Assembly: GCF_036404135.1 (NCBI RefSeq)
Contig: NZ_DASWPE010000117.1
Location: 1 to 64,000 of the forward strand
Direction: 5' to 3'
DNA length: 64,000 nt
Source: Rhodopseudomonas_A sp036404135
GTDB lineage: Bacteria; Pseudomonadota; Alphaproteobacteria; Rhizobiales; Xanthobacteraceae
Shown: positions 35,762 to 44,576 of the stretch, in pieces
Position numbering within the stretch: position 1 is the first letter of the stretch
Layout of the letters: the number at the start of each line of letters is the position of its first letter
Notes under the pieces: generated by a model
Told to the model about the DNA's origin: nothing
Seen by the model: only the letters and a program-made list of their open reading frames with translations
The model's database searches: none
Made by a program: the position numbers and the translations under genes

Positions 35762-36442
35762 TCAGCCCGGTCGAGCGTCAGCGCTGCCGCCGCGCGATGA
35801 CGGATCGCTGCGCGGCGTCTGCGCCGCGATCGGCAGGCGCAGCGGGCTGGCGGGGGCGGGGCTATCACCGATCGGGACCGCGGCAAGTTCGATCCAGGCC
35901 GGCATGTCTTTGCGATCGAGCCATTGCGCGGATCTGATGCCATCGGCGCCGACCGCGGCGAAGCTGAAGCGGAACGGCCCCGTCATCACTGCCGTCGCTC
36001 CCCCGAACTGGCGTGGGTCGACCTCGCTCATTGCGGGACTGTAGCGCGCACCGTAGTGGACCAGCGAGTCGCCGGCGCCGGCGTGCTCGATTACATAGGC
36101 GCTAATCTGCAGGCCGGCGTCGTCGCCGCCGGCGCGTGCCGGCCGCACCAATACGATCATGTTGCGATCGGCGCGAAACAGCAGCGCGGATTGCTTGTCA
36201 GCTGAAGCCGGCAGCGGCACGGCTGAAGCGACGTCCGCCGACAGCCTTGCGGTAAGCCGCATCCAGGCGTCGGCATCCTGGATCCGGCGCTCGCCGTCGG
36301 CCCAGCGCTCGATCAGCCGCGCCGTGAACGGCATCACCACCGACACCAGGGCAAGCGTCAGCGCCAACGCCGCGAGCACCTCGACGAAGCTGAAACCGTT
36401 TCGGCGGTCATCGTGCCGGCGTTTCGAGCCTGATGGATTCAA
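35762..36442 (-). CDS. gspJ: Type II secretion pseudopilin GspJ
   Basis: 226 residues. A short basic leader ends in Gly before FSFVEVLAALALTLALVSVV, the prepilin peptidase site with Glu at +5 and the hydrophobic helix. The globular part (DADAWMRLTARLSADVASAV, LFRADRNMIVLVRPARAG, DSLVHYGARYSP) fits the minor pseudopilin GspJ, which forms the tip of the pseudopilus with GspI and GspK. It is the last gene of the minus-strand operon and overlaps gspI by 35 bases. The C-terminal 35 residues are Pro/Ser/Arg-rich. Confidence 0.85.
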   Translation of the reverse strand: MNPSGSKRRHDDRRNGFSFVEVLAALALTLALVSVVMPFTARLIERWADGERRIQDADAWMRLTARLSADVASAVPLPASADKQSALLFRADRNMIVLVRPARAGGDDAGLQISAYVIEHAGAGDSLVHYGARYSPAMSEVDPRQFGGATAVMTGPFRFSFAAVGADGIRSAQWLDRKDMPAWIELAAVPIGDSPAPASPLRLPIAAQTPRSDPSSRGGSADARPG

Positions 36443-36857
36443 CAGCCAATCTCCTGTTTGCGGGCGCCGTGATCACGATCGAGAGTTGTTGCAAGACGCC
36501 CTTCGGTCCGGCCGCCGGCTGCCGCTTGTCCACCGCGTCCGGCCGTTCGATCGGCGGCGCAAGTGTGCCCGGCAGCGGCTCAATGGTGAGCGGAGCGATC
36601 GATGTCGTATAAGCGAAGCGTCCGATACGGCCGTCGCGCGCGATCGGGCTGCCGGGCACCGCGGACTCGGCGATGACGTTGAGCGCCACGCCCAGCGCCG
36701 ACACCTGGTCCATCGGCACCCGGCTGCGGTCCCAACTGCTCGCCAGAATGCGCGACAGCACGCCGAGCACCACCGCGGCGACAGAAAGGGCGACCAGAAC
36801 GTCCAGCAGCATGAAGCCGGCGCGGCCTCTAGCGCTGGTCCTGCAAAATCTCGACAT
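36408..36857 (-). CDS. gspI: Type II secretion pseudopilin GspI
   Basis: 149 residues. The leader MSRFCRTSARGRAG precedes FMLLDVLVALSVAAVVLGVL, a prepilin helix whose +5 residue is Asp rather than the usual Glu. The following part (LASSWDRSRVPMDQVSALGV, ALNVIAESAVPG) resembles GspI. It forms a heterotrimeric tip with GspJ and GspK. It overlaps gspH by 29 bases and gspJ by 35 bases, a compact arrangement that implies coupled translation. The call rests on position and the prepilin motif, since GspI, GspH and GspJ are weakly conserved in this group. Confidence 0.78.
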   Translation of the reverse strand: MSRFCRTSARGRAGFMLLDVLVALSVAAVVLGVLSRILASSWDRSRVPMDQVSALGVALNVIAESAVPGSPIARDGRIGRFAYTTSIAPLTIEPLPGTLAPPIERPDAVDKRQPAAGPKGVLQQLSIVITAPANRRLAVESIRLETPAR

Positions 36858-37296
36858 GACCTGTCAGCCAGTTGACCCGAACCCGCATGGCGCGGTCGCG
36901 CAATGCGAAACGAAAAACTCCGCCGCAATTGGTGCCATCGGCGCGAAACACGATGCCGATGCGGCCGGCCTCGGCATTGCAGCGCGCGCCGGCGAGCAGC
37001 CCGACCTCCACGTCCTGCGGCACAGAGAGGAGCCGCGTGGCGCTGCCGAGCGTGCGGCGCAGCCGGTCGAAAGTGGCCCGCTCATCGTGGCCGCTGTTGG
37101 AGGCCGCGGTGCGGGCGTCGCGCAGCAGATTTGCGGCGCTCACCGACAGCGCTTGAAGCTGGGACCGGCTGGTCCCTGGTGGCAGCGCCGGAAAGGCCAG
37201 CGCCATCAGCAGGCCGGTCAGCGCCAGCGCCGCCAGCAGTTCGAGCAGGATGTAGCCGGCATTCGCCGCGATGGGCGGGCTACCAACTCTTGACAT
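36829..37296 (-). CDS. gspH: Type II secretion pseudopilin GspH
   Basis: 155 residues. The prepilin site is NAG before YILLELLAALALTGLLMALA, with Glu at +5 and Tyr instead of Phe/Met at +1. The rest (LSVSAANLLRDARTAASNSG, AGRIGIVFRADGTNCGGVFR) fits the GspH fold, with two cysteines (GARCNAEAG, TNCGG) that could form a disulphide. GspH is a minor pseudopilin linking the tip to the GspG fibre. It overlaps gspG by 17 bases. Confidence 0.8.
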   Translation of the reverse strand: MSRVGSPPIAANAGYILLELLAALALTGLLMALAFPALPPGTSRSQLQALSVSAANLLRDARTAASNSGHDERATFDRLRRTLGSATRLLSVPQDVEVGLLAGARCNAEAGRIGIVFRADGTNCGGVFRFALRDRAMRVRVNWLTGHVEILQDQR

Positions 37297-37753
37297 CGCC
37301 GCCGCTGTCGCCGTGGCCGTCGGCGCCGAGCGAGACGATCTCGTAGGGGCGGCCGTCCTGTCCGGGAGAGTGATACACGTATTCCTGATTCCAGGGATCG
37401 CGCGGAACCGTGGTGGATTTCACATAGGGTCCGTTCCAGGCCCCCGCATTGGAGGGCCGCACCATCAGGACGCCGAGGCCCTCGCTGGTCGTGGGATAGC
37501 GGCCGACGTCGAGAAAGAACAGGTCCAGCGCGCTCTTCAGGCTTTCGATCTGAACCTTCGCGGTGCGGACCTTGGCGCCGGCCAGCTGGTTGAATACGCG
37601 CGGTGCGGCGATGCCGACGATCAAGCCGATGATCGCCAACACCACCAGCATTTCGACCAGCGTGAACCCTGCTTTTCGCGCGGCGATCGTTCTGGTGCTG
37701 CCGCGACGATCCCGCATCTGCACCCACGCTGCTTCGGACATCTTCCGCCTCAT
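37280..37753 (-). CDS. gspG: Type II secretion major pseudopilin GspG
   Basis: 157 residues. A leader of about 28 residues precedes the cleavage site KAG/FTLVEMLVVLAIIGLIVGI with Glu at +5. The mature domain has the GspG blocks KVQIESLKSALDLFFLDVGR, YPTTSEGLGVLMVRPSNAGA, WNGPYVKSTTVPRDPWNQEY and SLGADGHGDSGGDVKSW, including the calcium-site Asp residues. GspG builds the pseudopilus shaft that pushes substrates out. The start is uncertain: ATG at 37753 or the inner ATG at 37741. It begins four bases after the gspF stop. Confidence 0.93.
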   Translation of the reverse strand: MRRKMSEAAWVQMRDRRGSTRTIAARKAGFTLVEMLVVLAIIGLIVGIAAPRVFNQLAGAKVRTAKVQIESLKSALDLFFLDVGRYPTTSEGLGVLMVRPSNAGAWNGPYVKSTTVPRDPWNQEYVYHSPGQDGRPYEIVSLGADGHGDSGGDVKSW

Positions 37754-37757
37754 CTGG

Positions 37758-38963
37758 TTATTGAACCGCGTCGTTGATCGAGATCAGCGCCGACATGATC
37801 GTGACCATCAGACCGCCGATCAGTCCAGCGATCGAGAGGATCGCGACCGGACCGATCAGTCCGGCGATCTGCTCGAGCTTCTTTTCAAGCTTGCGGCCGT
37901 AGAGCGCGCCGGCCTCGGAGGCAACCTTCGCGAGCTCGCCGGTCTCCTCGCCGATCCGCACCATTCTGACGGCCACCGCGGGCAGCAAGCCGGTGGCACC
38001 GAGCGCCTCATGCAGCCGGCCGCCGCGCCGCACCGCGTCGCGGGTCGAGGCCAGCGCGGTCCGCCCCTCGACGCCGAGCATGTTGCCGAGCACGGCCAGC
38101 GCCTCGGGAAGCGCGACACCCTGGCCGACGAGGACGGCGAGATTCGACAGTAGCCGCGTGGTCAGCCACAGCGTCGCAACGCCGTGAATGACCGGCAGGC
38201 GCAGCAGTGTGAGGGCGATAGCGGCGCGCGCGGTCGGTATTCGCCAGATCAGCAACGCTGTTGCAAGCATCATGGCCGCGCCGAGCGCCAGCGATTGCCC
38301 GTTGTCGACCAGCCAGCGCGATACGGCCATCAGGCCGCTGACCAGAAATCCAGGGTCTTTTCCGGAGTCGCGAAACAGCCCGGAGAATTGCGGAATGACC
38401 TGGATCAGGAAGAACAGCAGTACGGCGGCCGCCGAACAGATGAGGAAGGCCGGATAGCGCAACGCACCCTGGACCTTCTCGTTCAGGCGATGGCCGCGCT
38501 CCCGCTCCGCGGCGATGGCGGCGATGACACCGTCGAGATCGCCGGTCACCTCGGCGACGCGGGCCATGGCGACGATGTCCTCGGAGAACACATCCTTGCG
38601 CCGTTCCAGCGCCTGCACGAAACTCGACCCGTCAATGATGTCGCTGCGCAAGAGCGCCACGGCATTGGAAAGCCGCTGCGGCAGGCCGCGGCCGGCAACA
38701 TCCAGCGCTTCGTCGAGCCGCATCCCGCTGCGCAGCACCAGCGCGAGCTCACCGAGAAACGAGGTGACCGTGCGCGGGTTGATGGGCCAGGCCAACAGAT
38801 CGCCGGCGGGCGCGGCGCCGAGTTGTTTCAGCGATACCAGCATCAGCCCGCGGCGACCGAGGTCGGTGGCCAGGGCGGCGTCGTCATCCGCCTCGATCTC
38901 GCCGCTCAGCGCCGATCCTTCGAGCGATAAGGCGGTGTAGCGGAACCGGGTCATGGTCGTCAT
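37758..38963 (-). CDS. gspF: Type II secretion inner-membrane platform protein GspF
   Basis: 401 residues with two GspF repeats. The first is FLGELALVLRSGMRLDEALD and LRSDIIDGSSFVQALERRKD, followed by membrane helix YPAFLICSAAAVLLFFLIQV. The second is LLSNLAVLVGQGVALPEALA and RRGGRLHEALGATGLLPAVA, with a C-terminal helix IAGLIGGLMVTIMSALISIN. GspF couples the GspE ATPase to pseudopilus assembly. The family is normally about 400 residues, so it is full length. Between it and gspE lie 120 bases that contain a short hairpin. Confidence 0.93.
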   Translation of the reverse strand: MTTMTRFRYTALSLEGSALSGEIEADDDAALATDLGRRGLMLVSLKQLGAAPAGDLLAWPINPRTVTSFLGELALVLRSGMRLDEALDVAGRGLPQRLSNAVALLRSDIIDGSSFVQALERRKDVFSEDIVAMARVAEVTGDLDGVIAAIAAERERGHRLNEKVQGALRYPAFLICSAAAVLLFFLIQVIPQFSGLFRDSGKDPGFLVSGLMAVSRWLVDNGQSLALGAAMMLATALLIWRIPTARAAIALTLLRLPVIHGVATLWLTTRLLSNLAVLVGQGVALPEALAVLGNMLGVEGRTALASTRDAVRRGGRLHEALGATGLLPAVAVRMVRIGEETGELAKVASEAGALYGRKLEKKLEQIAGLIGPVAILSIAGLIGGLMVTIMSALISINDAVQ

Positions 38964-39004
38964 CCCGTCGCAACGTTCGCCCGGCGTCCGGCCGTCGGTG
39001 CGGC

Positions 39005-39023
39005 AAGAGATTGTTCTTCTCTT
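39005..39023. other. Inverted repeat in the gspE-gspF gap
   Basis: AAGAGA-TTGTTCT-TCTCTT, a 6-bp stem in the only sizeable gap (120 bases) inside the gsp operon. It may tune relative expression of gspF and the pseudopilins; there is no T-run on the coding strand. Confidence 0.25.
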
Positions 39024-39083
39024 AAGACAACTCGCGAGGCCCGCAGCGAAGCTCTGAATCCAATTTTCTCGACACGCGGTCTG

Positions 39084-40790
39084 TTAGATCGCGGACGCGG
39101 CTTCGGTATTGGTTCCGCGCAGCGCCGCGACGCGGAATACTTCTTCCAGCGAGGTAACGCCGTCGAGGCAGCGGGCGCGGCCGTCCTCGACCATCGTGGT
39201 CATGCCGTCGCGCTGCGCCGCCTGTTCGATCGCGGCGTCGTCGGCGCCTGCGAGGACGAGGCCACGAACCGAATCCGTCATTTCCAGAACTTCGAAGATC
39301 GCGCGACGGCCGCGATAACCCATCTGCCCGCAGCGCTCGCAGCCGACCGGTTCGTGCAGCCTGGTGCCGGCCTCGATTCCGAGCGCGGCATAACGCGCGT
39401 CGCCGTCGCATTGTTGCCGGGTCACCGTCGCCGCGCGGCGGCAGTCCGGACACAGCACGCGGACCAGGCGTTGACCGACCACGGCCGTCAATGTCGAGGC
39501 CAGCAGATAGGGTTCGATGCCGATGTCGACGAGCCGGGTGACGGCCGCGGCCGCGGTATTGGTGTGCAAGGTAGTCATCACCAGGTGCCCGGTGAGCGAG
39601 GCCTGGATGGCGATCTTCGCGGTCTCCGCGTCGCGCACCTCGCCGACCATGATGACGTCGGGATCCTGCCGCAGGAACGCCTTCAGCGCCGAGGCGAAGC
39701 TCAGGCCGACCGCCGGCTTGACCTGCGACTGCGCGATGCCGGGGATCTCATATTCGACCGGATCTTCGATGGTCAGGATCTTGCGTGTCGTATCGTTGAG
39801 CAAAGCGATGGCAGCGGCGAGGGTGGTGGTCTTGCCGCTGCCGGTGGGGCCGGTCACGACGAACAAGCCGTGCGGCATCGCCAACTGACGCCGCATCACC
39901 GCCTCGTTGCGCCGGCTGAAGCCGAGCTGGGCGAAGGCGACCAGCCGGTCACCCCGCTCCAGCAGGCGCAGGATGGCGGCCTCGCCCCCTGTCGTCGGCA
40001 TCGTGGCGACGCGGACGTCGAATTCGCGGCCGCGTACCAGGACCCGCGTCCGGCCGTCCTGCGGCACGCGATGCTCGGCGATATTGATGCCGGAGAGAAT
40101 CTTGACCCGCGAGATCAGCGCGCGCAACGTAATGCCCCGGACCTGCGGCAGCGAACGCATGATGCCATCGACCCGTAATCGAACCTGGAAATCGCGCGGC
40201 AGCGGTTCGATGTGGATATCGGTGGCGCGCAACCCGACGGCCCGGTCGAAAATATCCTCGAGCGCGCGGACCACCGGGGCGCCGCTGGCGAGGTCGCGCA
40301 GGCTGTCGATATCCTCGCGGCCGGCGTCGTCGTCCGGGCGCGGCTCGCTCGCCGTGCCCTCGCTGGCGGCGGGCCGTCCCAATGCCAGTTCGACGTCCTC
40401 AAATGTCGCGATCACGAGCCCGACCTCATCGCCCAACGTCAAGGCGATCGCCTCGATCGCCTCCTGCTGTCCGGGATCCGCGACCGCCAGCCGCAATTGG
40501 TCATCGGCGCTGCGGTAAGGGTACAGTCCCGCCTCATGGAGAAACGGCCGCGAAAATCGATCGGCCAGCGAGGCACCGTCGCTCAGATCCGCCAGATCGA
40601 AGCGCGGCAGGTTGTGCGCCGTCGCGACCAGATCGGCAAAGTCGGACGGCCGCAGGCCCGACAGGTCGAGCAGCTTGCGATACGAGGCGCTTGACGCCGG
40701 ATCGGCGTTGACCGCGGTCAATACGCTGGCCATGCTTGGCGCGACGTTGCCGATATCGAGAAGTTTTTCGGCGAAGCGCGTTACGTTCAT
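39084..40790 (-). CDS. gspE: Type II secretion ATPase GspE
   Basis: 568 residues. The N-terminal N1E-type region (LLDLSGLRPSDFADLVATAH) binds GspL. The ATPase core has ATDIHIEPLPRDFQVRLRVD, RVKILSGINIAEHRVPQDGR, Walker A GPTGSGKTTT with Lys320, the Asp box ILTIEDPVEYEIPGIAQSQV, Walker B (QDPDVIMVGEVRDAETAKIA) and the His box HLVMTTLHTNTAAAAVTRLV. A tetracysteine zinc site follows (CPDCRR...CERCGQMGYRGR). It drives pseudopilus assembly by ATP hydrolysis in the cytosol. A linker of acidic and Ala residues (about 140-165) is longer than usual. Confidence 0.94.
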   Translation of the reverse strand: MNVTRFAEKLLDIGNVAPSMASVLTAVNADPASSASYRKLLDLSGLRPSDFADLVATAHNLPRFDLADLSDGASLADRFSRPFLHEAGLYPYRSADDQLRLAVADPGQQEAIEAIALTLGDEVGLVIATFEDVELALGRPAASEGTASEPRPDDDAGREDIDSLRDLASGAPVVRALEDIFDRAVGLRATDIHIEPLPRDFQVRLRVDGIMRSLPQVRGITLRALISRVKILSGINIAEHRVPQDGRTRVLVRGREFDVRVATMPTTGGEAAILRLLERGDRLVAFAQLGFSRRNEAVMRRQLAMPHGLFVVTGPTGSGKTTTLAAAIALLNDTTRKILTIEDPVEYEIPGIAQSQVKPAVGLSFASALKAFLRQDPDVIMVGEVRDAETAKIAIQASLTGHLVMTTLHTNTAAAAVTRLVDIGIEPYLLASTLTAVVGQRLVRVLCPDCRRAATVTRQQCDGDARYAALGIEAGTRLHEPVGCERCGQMGYRGRRAIFEVLEMTDSVRGLVLAGADDAAIEQAAQRDGMTTMVEDGRARCLDGVTSLEEVFRVAALRGTNTEAASAI

Positions 40791-40818
40791 GGCAGGCTCC
40801 AGGATTGCCGTATCTCGT

Positions 40819-41316
40819 TCAGCGACGCGCAGGCTTGGGCCGCGGCGTGGCGTTGCTCGCGACCGTCGACACTGTCCCGCCGCCGCGCTTGGGGAATTCC
40901 AGCGTGACGGATCGGCTGCTGTTTTCCAGCACGACGTATCGCGGCGCGATCTGCGTCACCACCCAGCCATCGACATCCGCCCCGGTGCGGACCGGAAACG
41001 CCTTGTCCTTGCCGCGCCTGAGGAAGGCCACCTCGACGTCGGCGCCGATGATGACCGCGCTCAGCACCACCTCGGGTTGCTGCTGCGGTTCGGCGGACGG
41101 CGGCCTGGCCAGAACTGGCGGCGGCGGCGGCCGCCGCGTCGCCGAGAACAGCGGGCGTTCTCGGGTGGCGCGGAGCGCTTCGAGATCGGGCGCGCCGTCG
41201 GCGAACGCGGCAGCCGCGCCGATCAGCGCGGCGCATAGCGTCGATATTAGGACCGTGGCGGCGAGGCTGCGGCCTGAAGACTTTCGGGGGTGGGGGCATC
41301 GGTCGCCTGCTATCAT
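40819..41316 (-). CDS. GspC/GspN-like type II secretion protein (HR domain)
   Basis: 165 residues. A hydrophobic export or anchor segment (SLAATVLISTLCAALIGAAA) is followed by RATRERPLFSATRRPPPPP, a Pro-rich linker, and a small beta domain (PEVVLSAVIIGADVEVAFLR, PVRTGADVDGWVVTQIAPRY, VVLENSSRSVTLEFPKRGGG). This is the pattern of the GspC homology region or GspN, which links the inner-membrane platform to the secretin GspD. There is no PDZ domain, so which of the two names applies is unclear. Its start overlaps the gspM stop (ATGA). Confidence 0.72.
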   Translation of the reverse strand: MIAGDRCPHPRKSSGRSLAATVLISTLCAALIGAAAAFADGAPDLEALRATRERPLFSATRRPPPPPVLARPPSAEPQQQPEVVLSAVIIGADVEVAFLRRGKDKAFPVRTGADVDGWVVTQIAPRYVVLENSSRSVTLEFPKRGGGTVSTVASNATPRPKPARR

Positions 41317-41870
41317 GGCCCGCTCCGCCAGTACGCGTTCAACGCCATCGTGCCCTGTAGCCGCGGCGGCTGGTTCGCGTCCTGCTTGGCTCCAGCTCGC
41401 TCGGCCGGCTGCAATTCGAGATCGCTGACGAACATCAGCGGCGCGCCGGTTTCGAGATCGAACAGCGTGTGTTGGATCGCTTCGATCGGGCCTTCGATCA
41501 CCGCATGGACTTCGATCCGGCGCATCGCGGCATCGTCGCCGCGTTCCACCGTGACCTGCGTCGAGAGCACCGCGCCGTTGACCTTGGTGACCACGGTGCG
41601 AACCAGTCGATCGATCTCCGCCGCCGCCAAAGTCGCGGTTTCGGAAGCCACATAGGGATCTTGGCGCGGCGCCTGGCGTGCGGCGCCGCCGCCGGCGCGT
41701 GCCGGATCGGTCCGCCGGAGCCGTTCAATCAGTTCGGTCTTGGCGTCGCGCTCAAGCACCGCCGCGTCGAGCGCCGCCTGCTGCAGTCCGGCGACCAAGA
41801 TCGCCGCCGCCAACAGGCAGCCGAAGATGGCCGGAGCCGCAACGCGGCGGTCGCGTAGCGAGAGTTTCAT
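41313..41870 (-). CDS. gspM: Type II secretion protein GspM
   Basis: 185 residues. A short basic cytosolic start leads to one membrane helix (VAAPAIFGCLLAAAILVAGL, about 10-29). A coiled-coil segment follows (ALDAAVLERDAKTELIERLR), then a ferredoxin-like periplasmic domain (LAAAEIDRLVRTVVTKVNGA, RRIEVHAVIEGPIEAIQHTL, FDLETGAPLMFVSDLELQPA). GspM stabilises GspL in the inner-membrane platform. Its start overlaps gspL by four bases and its end overlaps the GspC/N-like gene. Confidence 0.8.
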   Translation of the reverse strand: MKLSLRDRRVAAPAIFGCLLAAAILVAGLQQAALDAAVLERDAKTELIERLRRTDPARAGGGAARQAPRQDPYVASETATLAAAEIDRLVRTVVTKVNGAVLSTQVTVERGDDAAMRRIEVHAVIEGPIEAIQHTLFDLETGAPLMFVSDLELQPAERAGAKQDANQPPRLQGTMALNAYWRSGP

Positions 41871-42916
41871 GGCTTACTCCCGGGAGCCGTGGCGATCGGC
41901 CGCATCTCGAGATGGAAGCGATCGCCGTTACCATCCTCGAGACGGGTCGTTGCCGCGGAGAACTTGACGTCGGCGAAGCGGTTGGACCGTTCGAGGGCGG
42001 GGATCAGTTCGGCGGTGCGCTGCGAGATCCCGGAGATCCGGATCAGGTCTTTTTCGAAGCGCAGAACGAGCAGGTGGGCGTGATCGGGCAGCGCCTGCGA
42101 CAGCGCGTCGACGAGTTCGACGACATAGGGCTGCGATACGCGCTTCACCAGCAGCGCCTCGCCGAAACCAGTCGCGGCGCCCCCGCGCTGCGCGGCGAGC
42201 GCCGCTTTGCCGGCGGTGATTTGCCGATCGAGGTCGGCCAATTCCGCGCCGACGCCATCGAGCTGCCACGCGGTGAGGGCGATCCATCCGGCCACGACAA
42301 TCCCGATGCCGGCGACTGCCGCGACGATCGGCCGCCGGATCCGTCGCTGGCGCGTGGTCTGCGTGGAGCCGATCGCTATGACGACCTCATCGATGTCACC
42401 GGCGCCGCGCGCGACCAGTCGCAGTCGCCCGCACAGTGGCGCCAGCACGCCGACGGTCGCGTCGACCAGCTTTTTCGGCACGATGCCGACCTCGATGGCG
42501 AAGCGGCTGGGATCGTTTTCCACCGGCGTTCGCGCCACGCTGTAATAGACGTCAGGCTGCCGCCACGGACTGATGCGTTCGATCTGGTGGAGCACGAATG
42601 CATCGAGGTAGGGCAGGCTGTCGGCGGCCACCGGCGGCAGCGTGCGCCGCCATAGCCAACGAGGGGGCAATTCGACATCTACGGCGCTGTCGGCCAGCGC
42701 AGCGGCGATTTCCGGCGGTTGCAGGTGCAGCGTGGTGTCGGTGCCGATCAGCCGGCCCAACGACACGCCTGACCCATCGACAATCCGCCTGTCGCCGCTG
42801 GCATCGACGCGGAAGTTGCGGCGTCGCGTCAGCCGATCCAAAATCGAAACGGTGGACTCGGCTAAGCCGTCGATGAACCACCACCACGCGGTCTTGGCTT
42901 TTGCTGCGTTCAACAT
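41867..42916 (-). CDS. gspL: Type II secretion protein GspL (PilN-like C-terminus)
   Basis: 349 residues. An actin-like cytosolic part spans about 1-205 (GRLIGTDTTLHLQPPEIAAA, PYLDAFVLHQIERISPWRQP, SRFAIEVGIVPKKLVDATVG). A membrane helix follows (PIVAAVAGIGIVVAGWIALT, about 215-235), then a PilN-type periplasmic domain (LVDALSQALPDHAHLLVLRF, LIRISGISQRTAELIPALER). It recruits the GspE ATPase to the membrane and pairs with GspM. The Trp-rich start (KTAWWWFIDGL) is unusual. It lies 22 bases after gspK. Confidence 0.85.
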   Translation of the reverse strand: MLNAAKAKTAWWWFIDGLAESTVSILDRLTRRRNFRVDASGDRRIVDGSGVSLGRLIGTDTTLHLQPPEIAAALADSAVDVELPPRWLWRRTLPPVAADSLPYLDAFVLHQIERISPWRQPDVYYSVARTPVENDPSRFAIEVGIVPKKLVDATVGVLAPLCGRLRLVARGAGDIDEVVIAIGSTQTTRQRRIRRPIVAAVAGIGIVVAGWIALTAWQLDGVGAELADLDRQITAGKAALAAQRGGAATGFGEALLVKRVSQPYVVELVDALSQALPDHAHLLVLRFEKDLIRISGISQRTAELIPALERSNRFADVKFSAATTRLEDGNGDRFHLEMRPIATAPGSKP

Positions 42917-42938
42917 CGGCGCTCGGAGCCTCGATGGT

Positions 42939-43820
42939 TCATGGAAAGAGCGGCTGCCAGGACAGGATCCGCGCGGCCTTGTCCTGGCCGTTGGCGACGG
43001 CCATTACGATCTCGTAGTCGCGCCTGAACCGGCGAGCGAGGGTGACGTGAGCCACCGCTCTGACCGCTTGCGGGGCGCCGAAGCCGGCAAATCCGCGGGT
43101 CGCCGCCGGCAATTGCGTCAGCGCTTCCTCGGCGGAGAGAAAGCCGCGAGAGCGCCGATCGATGAAGTCATCGGCCTTGTCCTCGTCGCCCTCCATCAGC
43201 GCAGTCACCACAAGCCGGCCCGCCAGGGTGGGATCGACCTTGCTGGATTTGCTGGCCACGGTGAGTGCCGGCTGGATCGCGCGATAAAGCGAATCCGGCA
43301 CGCCCCAGGCGTCGATAATTTGCTCGGTGCGCAGCAAGGCCGGACCGGCCTCGGCCTGCGCTCCCGCCGCAGGGGCGGAGGATGCGTTCGGCTGCGCGGC
43401 GTTGGGCGCGCGCGACCGGCCACGCAGCCGTTCGATGCGGCCGGCGATCTCGGCGGCGAGGTCGGGTTCGACCTCGGCCGCGATGAACAGGTTGGCGAGT
43501 AGCTTGGGCGGCGCAGCGTTGACGTCGATCCGCGCCATCTCCGACACATAATCGACCGCGATGTCCGACGAGGGCAGATGCACCGCAAACGATCCGCCGC
43601 GCCGCGCTTGCGGATCTTCGGATTGCAGCTGATACGCCACCACGTCGGCCGCGTCGCGTCCCAGCCGGTCCGCGCGCATCTCGTCGAGGAAGACGGCCCC
43701 TGCCGCAGCGCTGCTCAAGCTCGAGCGCGTGGTGACAACCGCCAGGCCGGCGATCAGGCTGGTGAAGACCAGCACCACAATCAGCGCGGCGCCGCGTCGC
43801 GGATCGGCGTGCCTCGTCAT
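42939..43820 (-). CDS. gspK: Type II secretion minor pseudopilin GspK
   Basis: 293 residues. A short leader (MTRHADPRRG) precedes AALIVVLVFTSLIAGLAVVT, a prepilin helix that lacks Glu at +5, as is typical of GspK. The rest has the GspK alpha-domain: VSEMARIDVNAAPPKLLANL, LAAEIAGRIERLRGR, LLRTEQIIDAWGVPDSLYRA and IDRRSRGFLSAEEALTQLPA. GspK caps the pseudopilus tip. It overlaps the peptidase gene by four bases (ATGA). Confidence 0.9.
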   Translation of the reverse strand: MTRHADPRRGAALIVVLVFTSLIAGLAVVTTRSSLSSAAAGAVFLDEMRADRLGRDAADVVAYQLQSEDPQARRGGSFAVHLPSSDIAVDYVSEMARIDVNAAPPKLLANLFIAAEVEPDLAAEIAGRIERLRGRSRAPNAAQPNASSAPAAGAQAEAGPALLRTEQIIDAWGVPDSLYRAIQPALTVASKSSKVDPTLAGRLVVTALMEGDEDKADDFIDRRSRGFLSAEEALTQLPAATRGFAGFGAPQAVRAVAHVTLARRFRRDYEIVMAVANGQDKAARILSWQPLFP

Positions 43821-44533
43821 GGCGCCAACGCTCCGAGGAGATCGGGCGCGGTGAGCCGCGCCAGACCGACCATCCAGGCCGCGGGGGCAAGAAAGGCGCC
43901 GAACGGCAGCGCGCCGTCCTGATCGTCGGCGGCCATCCGGCGATCGAGCATCGCGGCGCCCAGCGCCGCGACGGCGGCAAGCTGGAGCGCGAGGCAGGCG
44001 TCGGTCGGAGCCAGCCAGATCGCGGAGGCGCCGGCGAGTTTCATGTCGCCGAAGCCGAGCCCATCATGCCCCCTGACCAGCCGGAAAATGCGGCCGATCG
44101 CCCACAGCAAGGCGGCGGCGCCGAGGCCAGTGCCGGCCGCCCCCGCGACGGCCAGCGCCGATCCCGCCAGGGAGGAACCGGTGGCCATGGCCGCAGCGGC
44201 GGCGTGCAGAAGGCCGAAAGTCGCGATCGCGAGCGAGGCCTCGTCGGGAATGATGTAGTCAGCGATGTCGCTGCGCATGACGACAAGCACCAGCGGCCAC
44301 CACGCGGAAACAAACATCGCATCGAGCGGATCCAGCGTGAGGGCGGCCACGCCGATCCCGGCCGCGCCGGCCAGCATGTCGTTGGGGCTGACCGCCGCCA
44401 GCGTGGCACCGACAAAGTCGACAAAAACGCCAACGCGCTGAAGCAGTCCGGCGGCGGTGCGGCGCAGCCGGGCGTGCGCCATCCGGCGCAGCAATGTCGC
44501 CGGCGCGCGTCGTGCTTGTCGTGCAATCTGCAT
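43817..44533 (-). CDS. gspO: Prepilin peptidase (type IV leader peptidase, A24)
   Basis: 238 residues with several membrane helices. The two catalytic aspartates lie in VVMRSDIADYIIPDEASLAI and in the GxGD motif GHDGLGFGDMKLAGASAIW. It cleaves the leaders of GspG, H, I, J and K at the inner membrane. The N-terminal methyltransferase domain of PilD/GspO is absent, as in short A24 peptidases, so a different enzyme would have to methylate the pseudopilins if that occurs. It sits 43 bases after gspD and overlaps gspK. Confidence 0.88.
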   Translation of the reverse strand: MQIARQARRAPATLLRRMAHARLRRTAAGLLQRVGVFVDFVGATLAAVSPNDMLAGAAGIGVAALTLDPLDAMFVSAWWPLVLVVMRSDIADYIIPDEASLAIATFGLLHAAAAAMATGSSLAGSALAVAGAAGTGLGAAALLWAIGRIFRLVRGHDGLGFGDMKLAGASAIWLAPTDACLALQLAAVAALGAAMLDRRMAADDQDGALPFGAFLAPAAWMVGLARLTAPDLLGALAP

Positions 44534-44576
44534 GAGGGAGCCTCTGGTTCGCGAACGCCGTTCGGATTCTGCCTCG

